From assembly GCA_002698785.1 (NCBI GenBank), contig PAAG01000050.1:1-62017 (forward strand): a stretch of DNA of 62,017 bases, given 5' to 3'. A model generated the notes under the pieces. The model was given only the letters and a program-made list of their open reading frames with translations, was not told where the DNA came from and did not search any database. Every line of letters begins with the position of its first letter. Positions within the stretch are counted from its first letter, which is position 1. Source of the DNA: Verrucomicrobiales bacterium (lineage in GTDB: Bacteria; Verrucomicrobiota; Verrucomicrobiia; Verrucomicrobiales; DEV007). A program made the position numbers and the translations under genes. This document shows, piece by piece, positions 8,954 to 17,193 of the stretch.

Positions 8954-8988
8954 AACGCTCTTTCGAAAGAAAGGGCGTTTTTGCTTTT
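8954..8988 (+). terminator. Rho-independent terminator
   Basis: AACGCTCTTTC (8954-8964) and GAAAGGGCGTT (8969-8979) form an 11-bp stem with one G-T pair around a GAAA tetraloop, followed by a T-rich run (TTTGCTTTT). It ends the ABC/His-rich operon and separates it from the PilT-like gene. Confidence 0.85.
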
Positions 8989-9101
8989 CGCAATTGGTCG
9001 TTCCGCTATCTCAAAAAGGACGAGACACCACAAACTTCGGCTGTCACAGGGTAAACGAGCCGAGACTATTTCATAAAAGCCAGAAAAGTTAATTCTTTTT
9101 A

Positions 9102-9116
9102 AATTTTATAAAAATT
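9102..9116. promoter_or_regulatory. AATTTT-N3-AAAATT palindrome, second copy
   Basis: This perfect palindrome (AATTTT, ATA, AAAATT) lies directly upstream of the candidate -35 of the PilT-like gene. The surrounding 20 bases match the copy at 509-523 at about 18 positions. It may be an operator or UP-like element. Confidence 0.4.
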
Positions 9117-9119
9117 ATC

Positions 9120-9147
9120 TTGAATTATGGTTTTTATTGTTTATATT
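9120..9147 (+). promoter_or_regulatory. Candidate promoter of the pilT-to-pilin operon
   Basis: TTGAAT (9120-9125) and TATATT (9142-9147) are separated by 16 bases, and the ATG follows at 9179. The two hexamers are each one mismatch from the sigma-70 consensus or close to it. The site comes after the terminator at 8954. Confidence 0.45.
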
Positions 9148-9178
9148 TCGATTATATTATTACCGCTAGTACTTTTTG

Positions 9179-10396
9179 ATGGAGCCCTCCTTAGAGACAA
9201 AACAAGCCCACCATGTCATGAGCGAAGTGTTCACTCGTGCCGGGGCAAACTCTATCTCCGATATCCAGATACGGAGCGGCACCTGCGTGTATTGTCACAC
9301 AAAACAGGGGCTGGAAATTATCTCAACGCTCGGTGAGCTCCCTTCCAACATCGTAATGGCGGTGATCGAATACCTTTACGATCGCCAAGAGTCGGAAGCA
9401 GGAGCACAAGTCGCATCCCTTCAAAATATGCGGGCGGTTCGCGAGCGACTCCTTGAAGACAAGGTCGCTGACTTCAGTTGCGATGGCTTTCCCCTACCCG
9501 ACGGCACTATCTCTGGCCGGATGCGTGTGCAGGCCCACCTCAGCACCTCGGGCCCTGGAGTTACCTGTCGTATTTTGAGCGACGATATCGCTGAACTCGA
9601 TACTCTTGGTCTCGGCAAGGACACTATTCGTTCTCTTCGTGAGTTCATGAAACGCCGCCAAGGTTTCGGTCTGGTTACCGGGCAAACTGGCTCTGGTAAA
9701 TCGACCACGCTTGCAGCGATTCTCGACTGGCTTCGCCAGAATCACCCTCGTCATATCGTTTCCGTAGAGGACCCGATTGAGTATCGCTACTCTCGTTATT
9801 TGAAAAACGCCGACGCACATGGTCGGCCCATTCCTGCCCCCGGATTTGTTACGCAGCAGGAGGTCGGTAAGCACGTAGGAACTTACAAGCAAGGTCTGAA
9901 GGATGCCCTGCGTAAAGCACCCCACGTCATTCTGATCGGTGAGATTCGTGATCGTGAAACAATGGAGATCGCAATCGAGGCTGCCCAGACTGGACACATC
10001 GTTATTTCAACACTCCACACCAACGGAGCTGTGAAGACGCTCAGCCGTATTCTAGAATTTTTCCCCCAGGAGCAACACCGCTCTCTTCTCGGGCGGATGT
10101 CAGAGATCCTGATGTTCATTCTTTCCCAGGGGCTTATCCCCACCCAGAACGGTCGAGTTTTGAATTACGAATTTCTACAGAACAACAGTTCTGCAGTTCG
10201 TAGCGGTATCGCCTCGTATGACGGTGCCGCGAAGTCCCTCGAAGATGCCATTCGCCACGCAGGCAACATCGAGTGGGACGCGAACCTGAGGAACCTGCTC
10301 AATATGGGCAAAATAACCTATCAAGCATTTCAGATGAATCGCATGAACGAAGAAGAGGGAGACGATCTCCTCTTCATTCCGGGAAAAGCGAGCTGA
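9179..10396 (+). CDS. PilT/PilU-like type IV pilus retraction-type ATPase
   Basis: This 405-residue cytoplasmic hexameric ATPase has a PAS-like N-terminal region, Walker A GQTGSGKST (168-176), an Asp box (SVEDPIEY), Walker B HVILIGEIRD (249-258) and the His box TGHIVISTLHT (271-281). Length, and the lack of a tetracysteine zinc motif, match PilT better than PilB. Between the Asp box and the QQEVG motif there is an extra loop of about 20 residues (near 203-224) compared with standard PilT. The ATG at 9179 is preferred over the adjacent TTG. Together with the PilB-like ATPase at 17190 it suggests extension and retraction of a pilus, not a pure secretion system. Confidence 0.88.
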   Translation: MEPSLETKQAHHVMSEVFTRAGANSISDIQIRSGTCVYCHTKQGLEIISTLGELPSNIVMAVIEYLYDRQESEAGAQVASLQNMRAVRERLLEDKVADFSCDGFPLPDGTISGRMRVQAHLSTSGPGVTCRILSDDIAELDTLGLGKDTIRSLREFMKRRQGFGLVTGQTGSGKSTTLAAILDWLRQNHPRHIVSVEDPIEYRYSRYLKNADAHGRPIPAPGFVTQQEVGKHVGTYKQGLKDALRKAPHVILIGEIRDRETMEIAIEAAQTGHIVISTLHTNGAVKTLSRILEFFPQEQHRSLLGRMSEILMFILSQGLIPTQNGRVLNYEFLQNNSSAVRSGIASYDGAAKSLEDAIRHAGNIEWDANLRNLLNMGKITYQAFQMNRMNEEEGDDLLFIPGKAS

Positions 10397-10468
10397 AAAC
10401 CCTCTTGGCCACAGTCTTCTCGGACTGGGCTGGGAAATCAACAACAACAAATAAATACATACAACATA

Positions 10469-10858
10469 ATGAAACTGAACAACACTAAAAAGCAGGCTGG
10501 TCTTACTCTTATCGAGATCACTCTTGTTATCGCAGTCCTCCTTGGACTTATCAGCGTTCTCTTCATCGGCGTTTCCGCCTACAAGGAGGGATCAAACCGT
10601 TCGAAGTGCATCCTGAACATCTCTAACGTTCAGAAGGCAGTTCGTTCCTACCAGAACCTTTACGAGATGGAAGAAGACGATGTTCTTACGCAAGGCACCA
10701 TCGCCGGCACAGGAAAAATGCTTGAAACAGTTCCTACATGCCCAAGCGACGGTGATTACACTTGGCTCGGAACTGTTCCTGCAGTTGGAACAGTATATCT
10801 CACCTGCTCGTTGGCTACTAGCGACCAGCACGCACCTAAAGACCCTACAGGTTGGTAA
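10469..10858 (+). CDS. Type IV pilin / major pseudopilin
   Basis: The leader MKLNNTKKQAG is followed by LTLIEITLVIAVLLGLISVL, a good prepilin signal with Gly at -1 and Glu at +5; the +1 residue is Leu instead of Phe. At 129 residues, with Cys residues near 46, 91 and 112, it is pilin-sized. It lies 72 bases after the PilT-like gene and is followed by a very stable hairpin at 10899. That layout (pilin with a stem after it, before assembly genes) fits the most abundant subunit of the machine. Confidence 0.8.
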   Translation: MKLNNTKKQAGLTLIEITLVIAVLLGLISVLFIGVSAYKEGSNRSKCILNISNVQKAVRSYQNLYEMEEDDVLTQGTIAGTGKMLETVPTCPSDGDYTWLGTVPAVGTVYLTCSLATSDQHAPKDPTGW

Positions 10859-10898
10859 TATAACCAGCCCCCTACTACGGGAGCACTAAAATCTAACA

Positions 10899-10931
10899 CC
10901 GGCCCGCGCGATTTCATTTCGTGCGGGCCGG
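10899..10931 (+). terminator. Very stable hairpin after the pilin gene
   Basis: A 13-bp, GC-rich stem (10899-10911 with 10919-10931, one G-T pair) closes a 7-base loop. Only a short pyrimidine stretch (ACTTTCCC) follows rather than a T-run, so it may cause partial termination or protect the 3' end of an abundant pilin mRNA, lowering expression of the assembly genes. The remaining bases up to 11125 hold no clear gene. Confidence 0.6.
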
Positions 10932-11125
10932 ACTTTCCCAAGACGAAAATCGACTCTCAAATACAGAACAGAACACGACCACCGTCTGTTTTCTCTTTGA
11001 TAGTCAATTGCAGATCACCACTGACCGCACCTGGCCCTGACACTATGAAACCATCAGAACCACCAGCGGTCCGACTAGCATTGAAAACGTAGCTTTCCCC
11101 AACACAACAACAAGGCAACCAGATC

Positions 11126-12949
11126 ATGGAACTTCTCGACACCAAAGCAAACCCTCTCAAGATCTACCGCCAGGCAAAGCGAATTCTGAAGAGCACCAGT
11201 CGTGCCCGGAACGCGGACTGGTACAAAACAGCCGAAGAGCTCCCCCTACAATGGCATCTCTGGATCGGAGCGCACCGCGTCGTATCCGCGATCTACAATT
11301 CAGCACAGAACCAATGGTTCGAAGGCCCCCAGATTCCGGATGTCTCATTCGACATCGACGAAAATGGAAACCACACGGGACTTGACGATGGCTCCAGAAA
11401 CTTGGTTCACGAACTGCTCCGCCAGATTCTGTCCACGAAAGAATTCGGCAAGAAACCAAAATCCCTGGGTATTTCCATTCACCTGGCCAATGACTTTCGA
11501 GTTCGCGATCTCGCGCCGGATTTTTCGGCCGATACGGACTTCAACGCACTAAACGAACTTCTTGTTTCTGCCCCTGATATCGCTCTCGGAGACGATACCA
11601 TCCTCAAGTCCGACGGAAACTGGCGCCTCCTTCCCCTATTGGGAGTGAAGGACTCGGACAAGCGATCAGTCGCGGTTCAGGTCACCAACCAACTCGAACT
11701 CGTAGCGAAAGAGTTCCGAGAATATGGGGAAATGAGGAACATGCCCATTATCGTAAATGCTAAGGCGGCTCCTCTCGAAGCTTTGTCTGCCCTGCCCTAT
11801 CTCGCTCCCCAGTTTGGAACTTTTGAGAACACTATTTGTCTACTTCAGTACGAGTCTTACACTGTCATAGCGGCGACAGGCAAACGAGGAGAATTACTTC
11901 TGATACGTCCTCTCTTCCACCGCTCAGGAGTCAGTTTGTCAGAATCAGAGGTCTCGGATGTCATTACTAAGACTGGAGCACTCCTCGACATGAAATCTCC
12001 ACGCATCCTGTATCTTGCACTCGCAGGAGCTGGTGGAGAGGAATTGAAGAAGACGCTTTCTCTCTATCTCGAAGGAAACTCAGACGCTGTCTTCCAATGT
12101 GCGTCCGTCTCTAACATTCCTATTACACAGGGTGTTCCAGGTGGCCTGCTCGAACTGGCAATGGCTACCAACCCTGAGTTGCCTGAAGAGTCCAGCTCGG
12201 CAACGATTCTTGAATACCGCAATGAATGGGGCCTACAGGATTTCTTCGGCCCATCTGGGGAAGAAATACTCAGAATGCCCACCCGTGGCGACCTTCAGCT
12301 ATTAAAGTTCAGCGGCTATGCTCAAAAGGCAGCAATCCTCTGTCTACTTGGGTTCGCGGGTTGGACCGGAATGGATTTCTTTACAAAAATGAGGTCGGAA
12401 GCCTGGAAGCTTGAGCCTGCTGCCGCCGAAGAAATGGAGGCCAACCTCGTAAAACTCCAGAAGGAACGGATCGAATGGTCTCATTGGAACAACCTGCTTG
12501 AGAAGCGTTCTGAAGGTTGGCTCGCCATGGAAGCACTCCTCGAGCTCTTTCCCGACAATGGTGGGGTTATCTTGAGGTCAGCAAATTACCGAGCGGAGTC
12601 AACTACCGCGAATGAACGGTCAAACGAGGATAAGCTAGGCGTGACTCGGACATGGGAATTGTCGGGCTATTCAAATCCAGAAGTGGCCACCCAGATCTCC
12701 AGCCTCGGCAGCCGTACTCACATCGCTTCTCTATTGAATGAGATAGCCGAGAAAAACAAAGCTGACTATCTCGCTGTCGGTGAAGAATCACGCAGCCTCG
12801 ATGTAACCCTGCAGCAGAAGCAAGCTTCTATGCCATCATCATTCGACTTCCCGGCGAAAGTCGCCAGGCATTTTCGAAACTCCTTCGAATTAAAAATCGA
12901 CCAGAGCATCGATGCTACCGACGAACTCGCCTTCAACATCAGCAAGTAA
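11126..12949 (+). CDS. PilM/PilN-like (GspL-like) assembly protein
   Basis: The protein has 607 residues. Residues 1-395 are soluble and sit in the position of the actin-like PilM/GspL cytoplasmic domain. One membrane segment follows at about 403-421 (AILCLLGFAGWTGMDFF), then a periplasmic part of about 185 residues with a coiled stretch, as in PilN or GspL. It is directly followed by a PilO-like, a PilP-like and a secretin gene, the classical M-N-O-P-Q order, which is the main support. Sequence identity to known PilM is not obvious: I do not see a clean actin-type phosphate loop. It may be a natural PilM-PilN fusion. Confidence 0.6.
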   Translation: MELLDTKANPLKIYRQAKRILKSTSRARNADWYKTAEELPLQWHLWIGAHRVVSAIYNSAQNQWFEGPQIPDVSFDIDENGNHTGLDDGSRNLVHELLRQILSTKEFGKKPKSLGISIHLANDFRVRDLAPDFSADTDFNALNELLVSAPDIALGDDTILKSDGNWRLLPLLGVKDSDKRSVAVQVTNQLELVAKEFREYGEMRNMPIIVNAKAAPLEALSALPYLAPQFGTFENTICLLQYESYTVIAATGKRGELLLIRPLFHRSGVSLSESEVSDVITKTGALLDMKSPRILYLALAGAGGEELKKTLSLYLEGNSDAVFQCASVSNIPITQGVPGGLLELAMATNPELPEESSSATILEYRNEWGLQDFFGPSGEEILRMPTRGDLQLLKFSGYAQKAAILCLLGFAGWTGMDFFTKMRSEAWKLEPAAAEEMEANLVKLQKERIEWSHWNNLLEKRSEGWLAMEALLELFPDNGGVILRSANYRAESTTANERSNEDKLGVTRTWELSGYSNPEVATQISSLGSRTHIASLLNEIAEKNKADYLAVGEESRSLDVTLQQKQASMPSSFDFPAKVARHFRNSFELKIDQSIDATDELAFNISK

Positions 12950-12954
12950 AACTA

Positions 12955-13524
12955 ATGAAAGCTTCCCCTCACCGCCAAGCGATCGTTATCTTTGGAATTA
13001 TCATCCCGATTGTGTTCATCGGAGCCCTTCTGGGTGGTACTTTCTACGGAAAATCTAAGATCGCACACATACATAACGACAAAGTAGCGAAACTCGAGCG
13101 CTACGAAGCAGCCAAGGTTCAAGCGAACCAGCTAGAAGCCACAATGTCTGCCGACAATCGTCGTGAAAAGATGGAGTATTGGAACTCCAAGCTGGAGCAG
13201 GATTTCATTCAATCGGTAACCAGCAACTTGAATACAATTCTCGCGAAGTTCGAGCCTGATGTTCTTACGCGGACCGAAATGGGTCAGGCGCCTGGAGCAA
13301 GTAATATCGGACCAAAAACGGAAAACCCACATGTCCGTATTCAATTGAGCTTCGAAGGCGGCTACAAACCGATGCAATTGCTCCTCGCGGAATTAGAAGC
13401 GGAAATGCCCCAATTGATACTGGAGAGCCTCTCTATTCAACCCATTCCATCGAAGTCAGAACGAGATCTAGGAAAACTCAGATTCGGAGTCGTCTATCTC
13501 GGCTGGGAAAAACCAAAAGCATAA
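12955..13524 (+). CDS. PilO/GspM-like assembly protein
   Basis: The protein has 189 residues: a short cytoplasmic tail, one membrane helix (about 10-31, VIFGIIIPIVFIGALLGGTF), a coiled-coil region (about 38-75) and a C-terminal alpha/beta domain. This is the PilO/GspM layout. It starts 5 bases after the PilM/N-like gene and precedes the PilP-like gene. The call rests on topology and position; the sequence itself is too diverged for a firm family match. Confidence 0.55.
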   Translation: MKASPHRQAIVIFGIIIPIVFIGALLGGTFYGKSKIAHIHNDKVAKLERYEAAKVQANQLEATMSADNRREKMEYWNSKLEQDFIQSVTSNLNTILAKFEPDVLTRTEMGQAPGASNIGPKTENPHVRIQLSFEGGYKPMQLLLAELEAEMPQLILESLSIQPIPSKSERDLGKLRFGVVYLGWEKPKA

Positions 13525-13545
13525 ATTTTATAAAAAGGAACGGTC

Positions 13546-14154
13546 ATGAAACCTCTCATCACTATCTCGACCGCAATCGCAATGATCGCATCGCCTGCAT
13601 TCGCGCAGGAGGCAACACCACCCACCCCGCAAGGTGCGGAAGTTGAGCCTGCAACTCCGGCGGAAAGCACCGGAACGGCGAAAATCGTTCAACAACGTGC
13701 AGATTTTGTCGTTGCGAAAGTAAACAGCAACTCACGTGTCCGAGATCCATTCGGCATGATTATGGACCCGACGAATACTGTCGAAAATGGTCTTGCCGAT
13801 CAATACGCTGAGGAAGAAGAAACTGTCGTTCTCAATAATTCCTCCCTCAAGAACGCTCTGCAGGACTTACCCATCACGGGTGTTTACCCCAACCGTCAGA
13901 TGATTGTCCTGGGAGCTCGCGCATTCTCGAAAGGCGGACAATTTGGTATGAAACTCGATGAGCTCACAATTCGGCTCCGATTTGAAGGCATAAAGGGATC
14001 CGAAGTCTACTTCAAAGACATGGACACGCAGGAAGTGGCCACGGTCGATTTCAATCCCAAGCCGAAGGAATTCGAGGCAATCACGAAGGATACAAAGAAC
14101 AAACCAAGGGGTAACGGCATCCTCCCCATGAACGATTTATTTATAGTAAATTAA
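13546..14154 (+). CDS. Exported protein in the PilP/GspC position
   Basis: It has a signal peptide (MKPLITISTAIAMIASPAFA, cut near AQE), a Pro/Glu/Thr-rich linker, then a domain with RDPFGMI (near residue 67) and ITGVYPNRQMIVLGARAF (about 113-130). The order - linker, a DPF motif, a small beta domain with GV and hydrophobic strands - resembles PilP/GspC, which bridge the inner-membrane complex to the secretin. PilP itself is a lipoprotein, whereas here no lipobox is seen. A good ribosome-binding site (AAGGAA) precedes the ATG. Confidence 0.5.
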   Translation: MKPLITISTAIAMIASPAFAQEATPPTPQGAEVEPATPAESTGTAKIVQQRADFVVAKVNSNSRVRDPFGMIMDPTNTVENGLADQYAEEEETVVLNNSSLKNALQDLPITGVYPNRQMIVLGARAFSKGGQFGMKLDELTIRLRFEGIKGSEVYFKDMDTQEVATVDFNPKPKEFEAITKDTKNKPRGNGILPMNDLFIVN

Positions 14155-14239
14155 ACTTTCTTATAGAAAAATTTTGTAAAAGATGCTAAATTTCCATAAG
14201 TTTCATATCTTTTAAAGATCTCCTCGCCCAAACAACACA

Positions 14240-16522
14240 ATGAAAACTTACGAAATAGGAACCGTAATCGTAGCTGGCGTGCTTTCGCTGGCATCGCTTC
14301 TCCTCATAGAACAGAGGGAGAAAGCGCCAAATCCACCTTCTTCAAGCGACTCAGCTGAAGAAACTGTTCTCTTCACGGATGACTCTGCGATCATTGAGCA
14401 TTCGGTTCCCGCACCGACAGCAGAACCCCCTGCAACGGATGAGGAAGTGGTTTTTGAATCAGTAGGAGGAGGCGCACCCGTTCCTGTCTCTCGAGGAGCT
14501 GACGGTCAGCCAATGAGCCCTCCAGTCGAGGAAGATGCCCCAGAGTTCGGCGCAATCGACGAATCTTCAGTAGCTCCTGTCACTGAACCTGCTATGCCGA
14601 TTGTTGAAAACGGAGAAGCAGTTGAAGGAACGCCTTCCCCTGATGACAACAGCACGAGCCTTGCCGGCCTGGGATTTGACACGGGCGAAGAGGAAGAAGA
14701 GTCATCCGACGAGGTTTCTGCCTTCGAAGAAGCGATTGCTGCAGCTACCGGAAGCGCACCGACCACTCAAACTCGGCCCGAACCCACTGCTGCCGATGCA
14801 GGCACAGGAGAGCCCGGCGCGGAAGCCGAACCTGCCTCCATCATTGAGGAGACCCCCACAGGCTTCTGGCTCAAAGACGCAAAGCTTAACGACGTATTCC
14901 AACACCTCGCACAACTCGGAAATTTTCAGTACTTCCACAATACTGATCTCGAAGGGCCACAGTATGTTGTGACGGGACAATTGATGGACGACGACCCAGT
15001 CAAACAGATGGAAGAACTTTCCCTCATGTATGGTGTCACCATCCACAAAAAGGGAAATACGGTATATGCACTCACCTCGCCTCAGCTTTCACAGCTTCCT
15101 ACAGAGCCATTCCGCTACCAGTTGAAATACCTTCGCCCTTCGGATATTGAGCAGATCAAACTAATCCTCCAGCCGTTCCTAACACCTGGAAGTGGCATCA
15201 TCGAATACGAGAGCAAAACAAATACGCTTATCGTAATGGACAATGCCCGCAAGCTGGATGCTCTTGCTCTCTTCCTCGATCAGATCGATCAGCCTAAGCA
15301 GCAGATCGCAATCGAAACTCGAATCCTCCGCGTAACAAGCAGTTCGCGAAATCGAATCGGTGTGGACTGGTCATCAGTTCTGGGCGACGGCCTGCAATTC
15401 AGCGGTGCCTCAAGTCTGAATGCTCTTTTCAATCTCCCCAGCCTTGATCAGGTAGACCAAGTGCTGACATCCGCGGGAACACTTTCCGGCAATGTTCAGG
15501 GCGGTCAATTCCAAGTCGTTGAGAACTCACGTGATTACTCATTCGAAGCCACCAGAACAAAGTCTAACAACGAGGCAAACCTCGTCCTCTCCCCTCTCCA
15601 GCTCACCGCAGTGCTTAGAGCCCTCAATGCTGGTGGACTTGCTCAGCAGGAATCCAGCCCGACGCTGATTGCCGAGGATAACGAGGAAGGTTTGATCTCC
15701 ATTATTGATCGTATCCCAATCATTACCTCTACGATCAGCGAGACAGATGCCGGTCAGAACATCTCTGAAGACGTTCGCTACGCTATTGACGAATCGGATC
15801 CAGTTGGTGACCCTGCCACAACTCGTGAAGTTGGTGTCTCGGTCTCGGTAACTCCGACAATTCTTCCTGACAATACGATTCGTATGTCACTCCGTCCCCG
15901 TTCTGCACAGGTTGTCGAGTATATTCAGGGTCTTTCCGGAAACCTCTATCCTCGAGTGAATGAATCAACCGTTACAACCACCGCACGGGTTCCTAACGGA
16001 CACTCTCTCTTGATTGGTGGATTCTATGAAGAGATCGAATCCACTGACTCGAACAAAGTTCCTGTCCTCGGAGATCTTCCAGCGGTGAACCTCTTGTTCA
16101 AATCTTCCGACAAAGTCAAAGAGCATACAAGCCTCGTCTTCATCGTCACTCCGAAGATGTATCGCCCAAATGATACATTCGAGAATGATCTGATGTCTCA
16201 CGAAATCCACGATGCCCACGTGCTCCCAACCGACCACGACTATCCTGACCGTCGTCACCCAGGCACAACCTATCGTTCAAATCTCAAAGATACCTTGAAC
16301 AACGCCTTTGAGAAGTACGAGCCAGACGCACCATCCAACCTCCTTCACCCGGAACACCCCTACAACCTTCCCCAGGCCAAGCCTGTTCACGGAAAAGTAG
16401 GTGGTCCTGAACCACAGTTCAACAGCCCTAGCGTGAAAGTGCGCTCTGCGAATGGCAATCGCCAGAAGGGCGGCTTTCTGGGAAAAATGTTCGGAGGAAA
16501 TAAGTCCAACCGAGTTCAATGA
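14240..16522 (+). CDS. Outer-membrane secretin (PilQ/GspD family)
   Basis: The protein has 760 residues. A hydrophobic N-terminal segment (8-23) is followed by a long, very acidic, low-complexity linker (about 25-205), then N-domains starting at FWLKDAKLNDVFQHLA (209 on) and a secretin domain ending near VPVLGDLPAVNLLFKS and TSLVFIVTPKM. The last two motifs are the hallmark of the secretin core and the transmembrane/lip region. It forms the outer-membrane channel for the pilus or secreted protein. The acidic linker is much longer than usual, and the C-terminus after the core has an additional basic tail of about 100 residues. The upstream 85 bases are AT-rich and may hold a promoter. Confidence 0.9.
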   Translation: MKTYEIGTVIVAGVLSLASLLLIEQREKAPNPPSSSDSAEETVLFTDDSAIIEHSVPAPTAEPPATDEEVVFESVGGGAPVPVSRGADGQPMSPPVEEDAPEFGAIDESSVAPVTEPAMPIVENGEAVEGTPSPDDNSTSLAGLGFDTGEEEEESSDEVSAFEEAIAAATGSAPTTQTRPEPTAADAGTGEPGAEAEPASIIEETPTGFWLKDAKLNDVFQHLAQLGNFQYFHNTDLEGPQYVVTGQLMDDDPVKQMEELSLMYGVTIHKKGNTVYALTSPQLSQLPTEPFRYQLKYLRPSDIEQIKLILQPFLTPGSGIIEYESKTNTLIVMDNARKLDALALFLDQIDQPKQQIAIETRILRVTSSSRNRIGVDWSSVLGDGLQFSGASSLNALFNLPSLDQVDQVLTSAGTLSGNVQGGQFQVVENSRDYSFEATRTKSNNEANLVLSPLQLTAVLRALNAGGLAQQESSPTLIAEDNEEGLISIIDRIPIITSTISETDAGQNISEDVRYAIDESDPVGDPATTREVGVSVSVTPTILPDNTIRMSLRPRSAQVVEYIQGLSGNLYPRVNESTVTTTARVPNGHSLLIGGFYEEIESTDSNKVPVLGDLPAVNLLFKSSDKVKEHTSLVFIVTPKMYRPNDTFENDLMSHEIHDAHVLPTDHDYPDRRHPGTTYRSNLKDTLNNAFEKYEPDAPSNLLHPEHPYNLPQAKPVHGKVGGPEPQFNSPSVKVRSANGNRQKGGFLGKMFGGNKSNRVQ

Positions 16523-17193
16523 CCACGGCAGCCGCACAGCCTAGCACTAATCCCAATCCTACTCCACAATCTACAATAGCGCCAGACGCCGGCGCCTCCA
16601 CCGGAGGTGTGGGCGCCCCTAAAAAGGAGCAGGGATCACGGATTACATACGATTTGCTGAGAAGACAAATGTCTCACTGCGGCGAATACACTTACCAAGC
16701 CCTGAACAAGGTCGGTAAGCTGAGCCCAGAAGACACCAGCCGAATCTCACAGCAATATCTCAAGTATGTAAGCCAGGTGGAAAAAGGGAAGCCGTTCGAA
16801 GATGCGCTCTGCTTCCTTGTCATCCACGGATGGAAAAAATCAGAGATTGAAGCAAGAGACGTCATGTTGGAACTCACCAAAGGACTGATCCGTTATTCAA
16901 AAACGAAGATCACTCACCTGAGTTTCGCTCAACAGACAGAAACTCCCCTCGATTTTTACAACAACTTCCCTGCTATATCGGAAATCTGCCGACTGCTGAG
17001 TTGCCCAATCATCCAAGTAAACGAAAAGGATTTCTTTATGGTGACGTCAGTGAACCCCTTCACTGCCACCGCAGCTGCGAGGATTATTTCAAACGAAGTA
17101 GAAGCGGAAGTGGGACGAAAGCCCTTCGCATTTTCAACAACAACCGACCTGAACTCCTGGCGATACGCCTGTGAACGACACTTCGGAACATGA
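16519..17193 (+). CDS. Separate MshEN/GspE-N-like protein
   Basis: The protein has 224 residues: a Pro/Thr/Ala-rich first 35, then a helical region (about 40-110) and a C-terminal alpha/beta part (about 150-224). The last part reads like a GspE N-terminal (MshEN) half: CPIIQVNEKDFFMVTSVNPF, then AAARIISNEVEAEVGRKPF, and a final helix with YACERHFG. MshEN domains are normally fused to the PilB/GspE ATPase. Here the gene overlaps both the secretin stop and the ATPase start by 4 bases, which supports a split or duplicated ATPase N-terminal module. The assignment is by pattern and is tentative. Confidence 0.5.
   Translation: MTTAAAQPSTNPNPTPQSTIAPDAGASTGGVGAPKKEQGSRITYDLLRRQMSHCGEYTYQALNKVGKLSPEDTSRISQQYLKYVSQVEKGKPFEDALCFLVIHGWKKSEIEARDVMLELTKGLIRYSKTKITHLSFAQQTETPLDFYNNFPAISEICRLLSCPIIQVNEKDFFMVTSVNPFTATAAARIISNEVEAEVGRKPFAFSTTTDLNSWRYACERHFGT

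Noticed and set aside
9127-9336. Hydrophobic small open frame before and overlapping the PilT-like gene
   Set aside because: It covers the candidate promoter and overlaps the ATPase gene out of frame; composition explains the hydrophobic residues.
10957-11160. Minus-strand frame ending in SGDLQLTIKEKTDGGRVLF between pilin and PilM/N-like gene
   Set aside because: Locally protein-like sequence, but short, opposite to the operon and overlapping the start of the next gene; no signal or family match.
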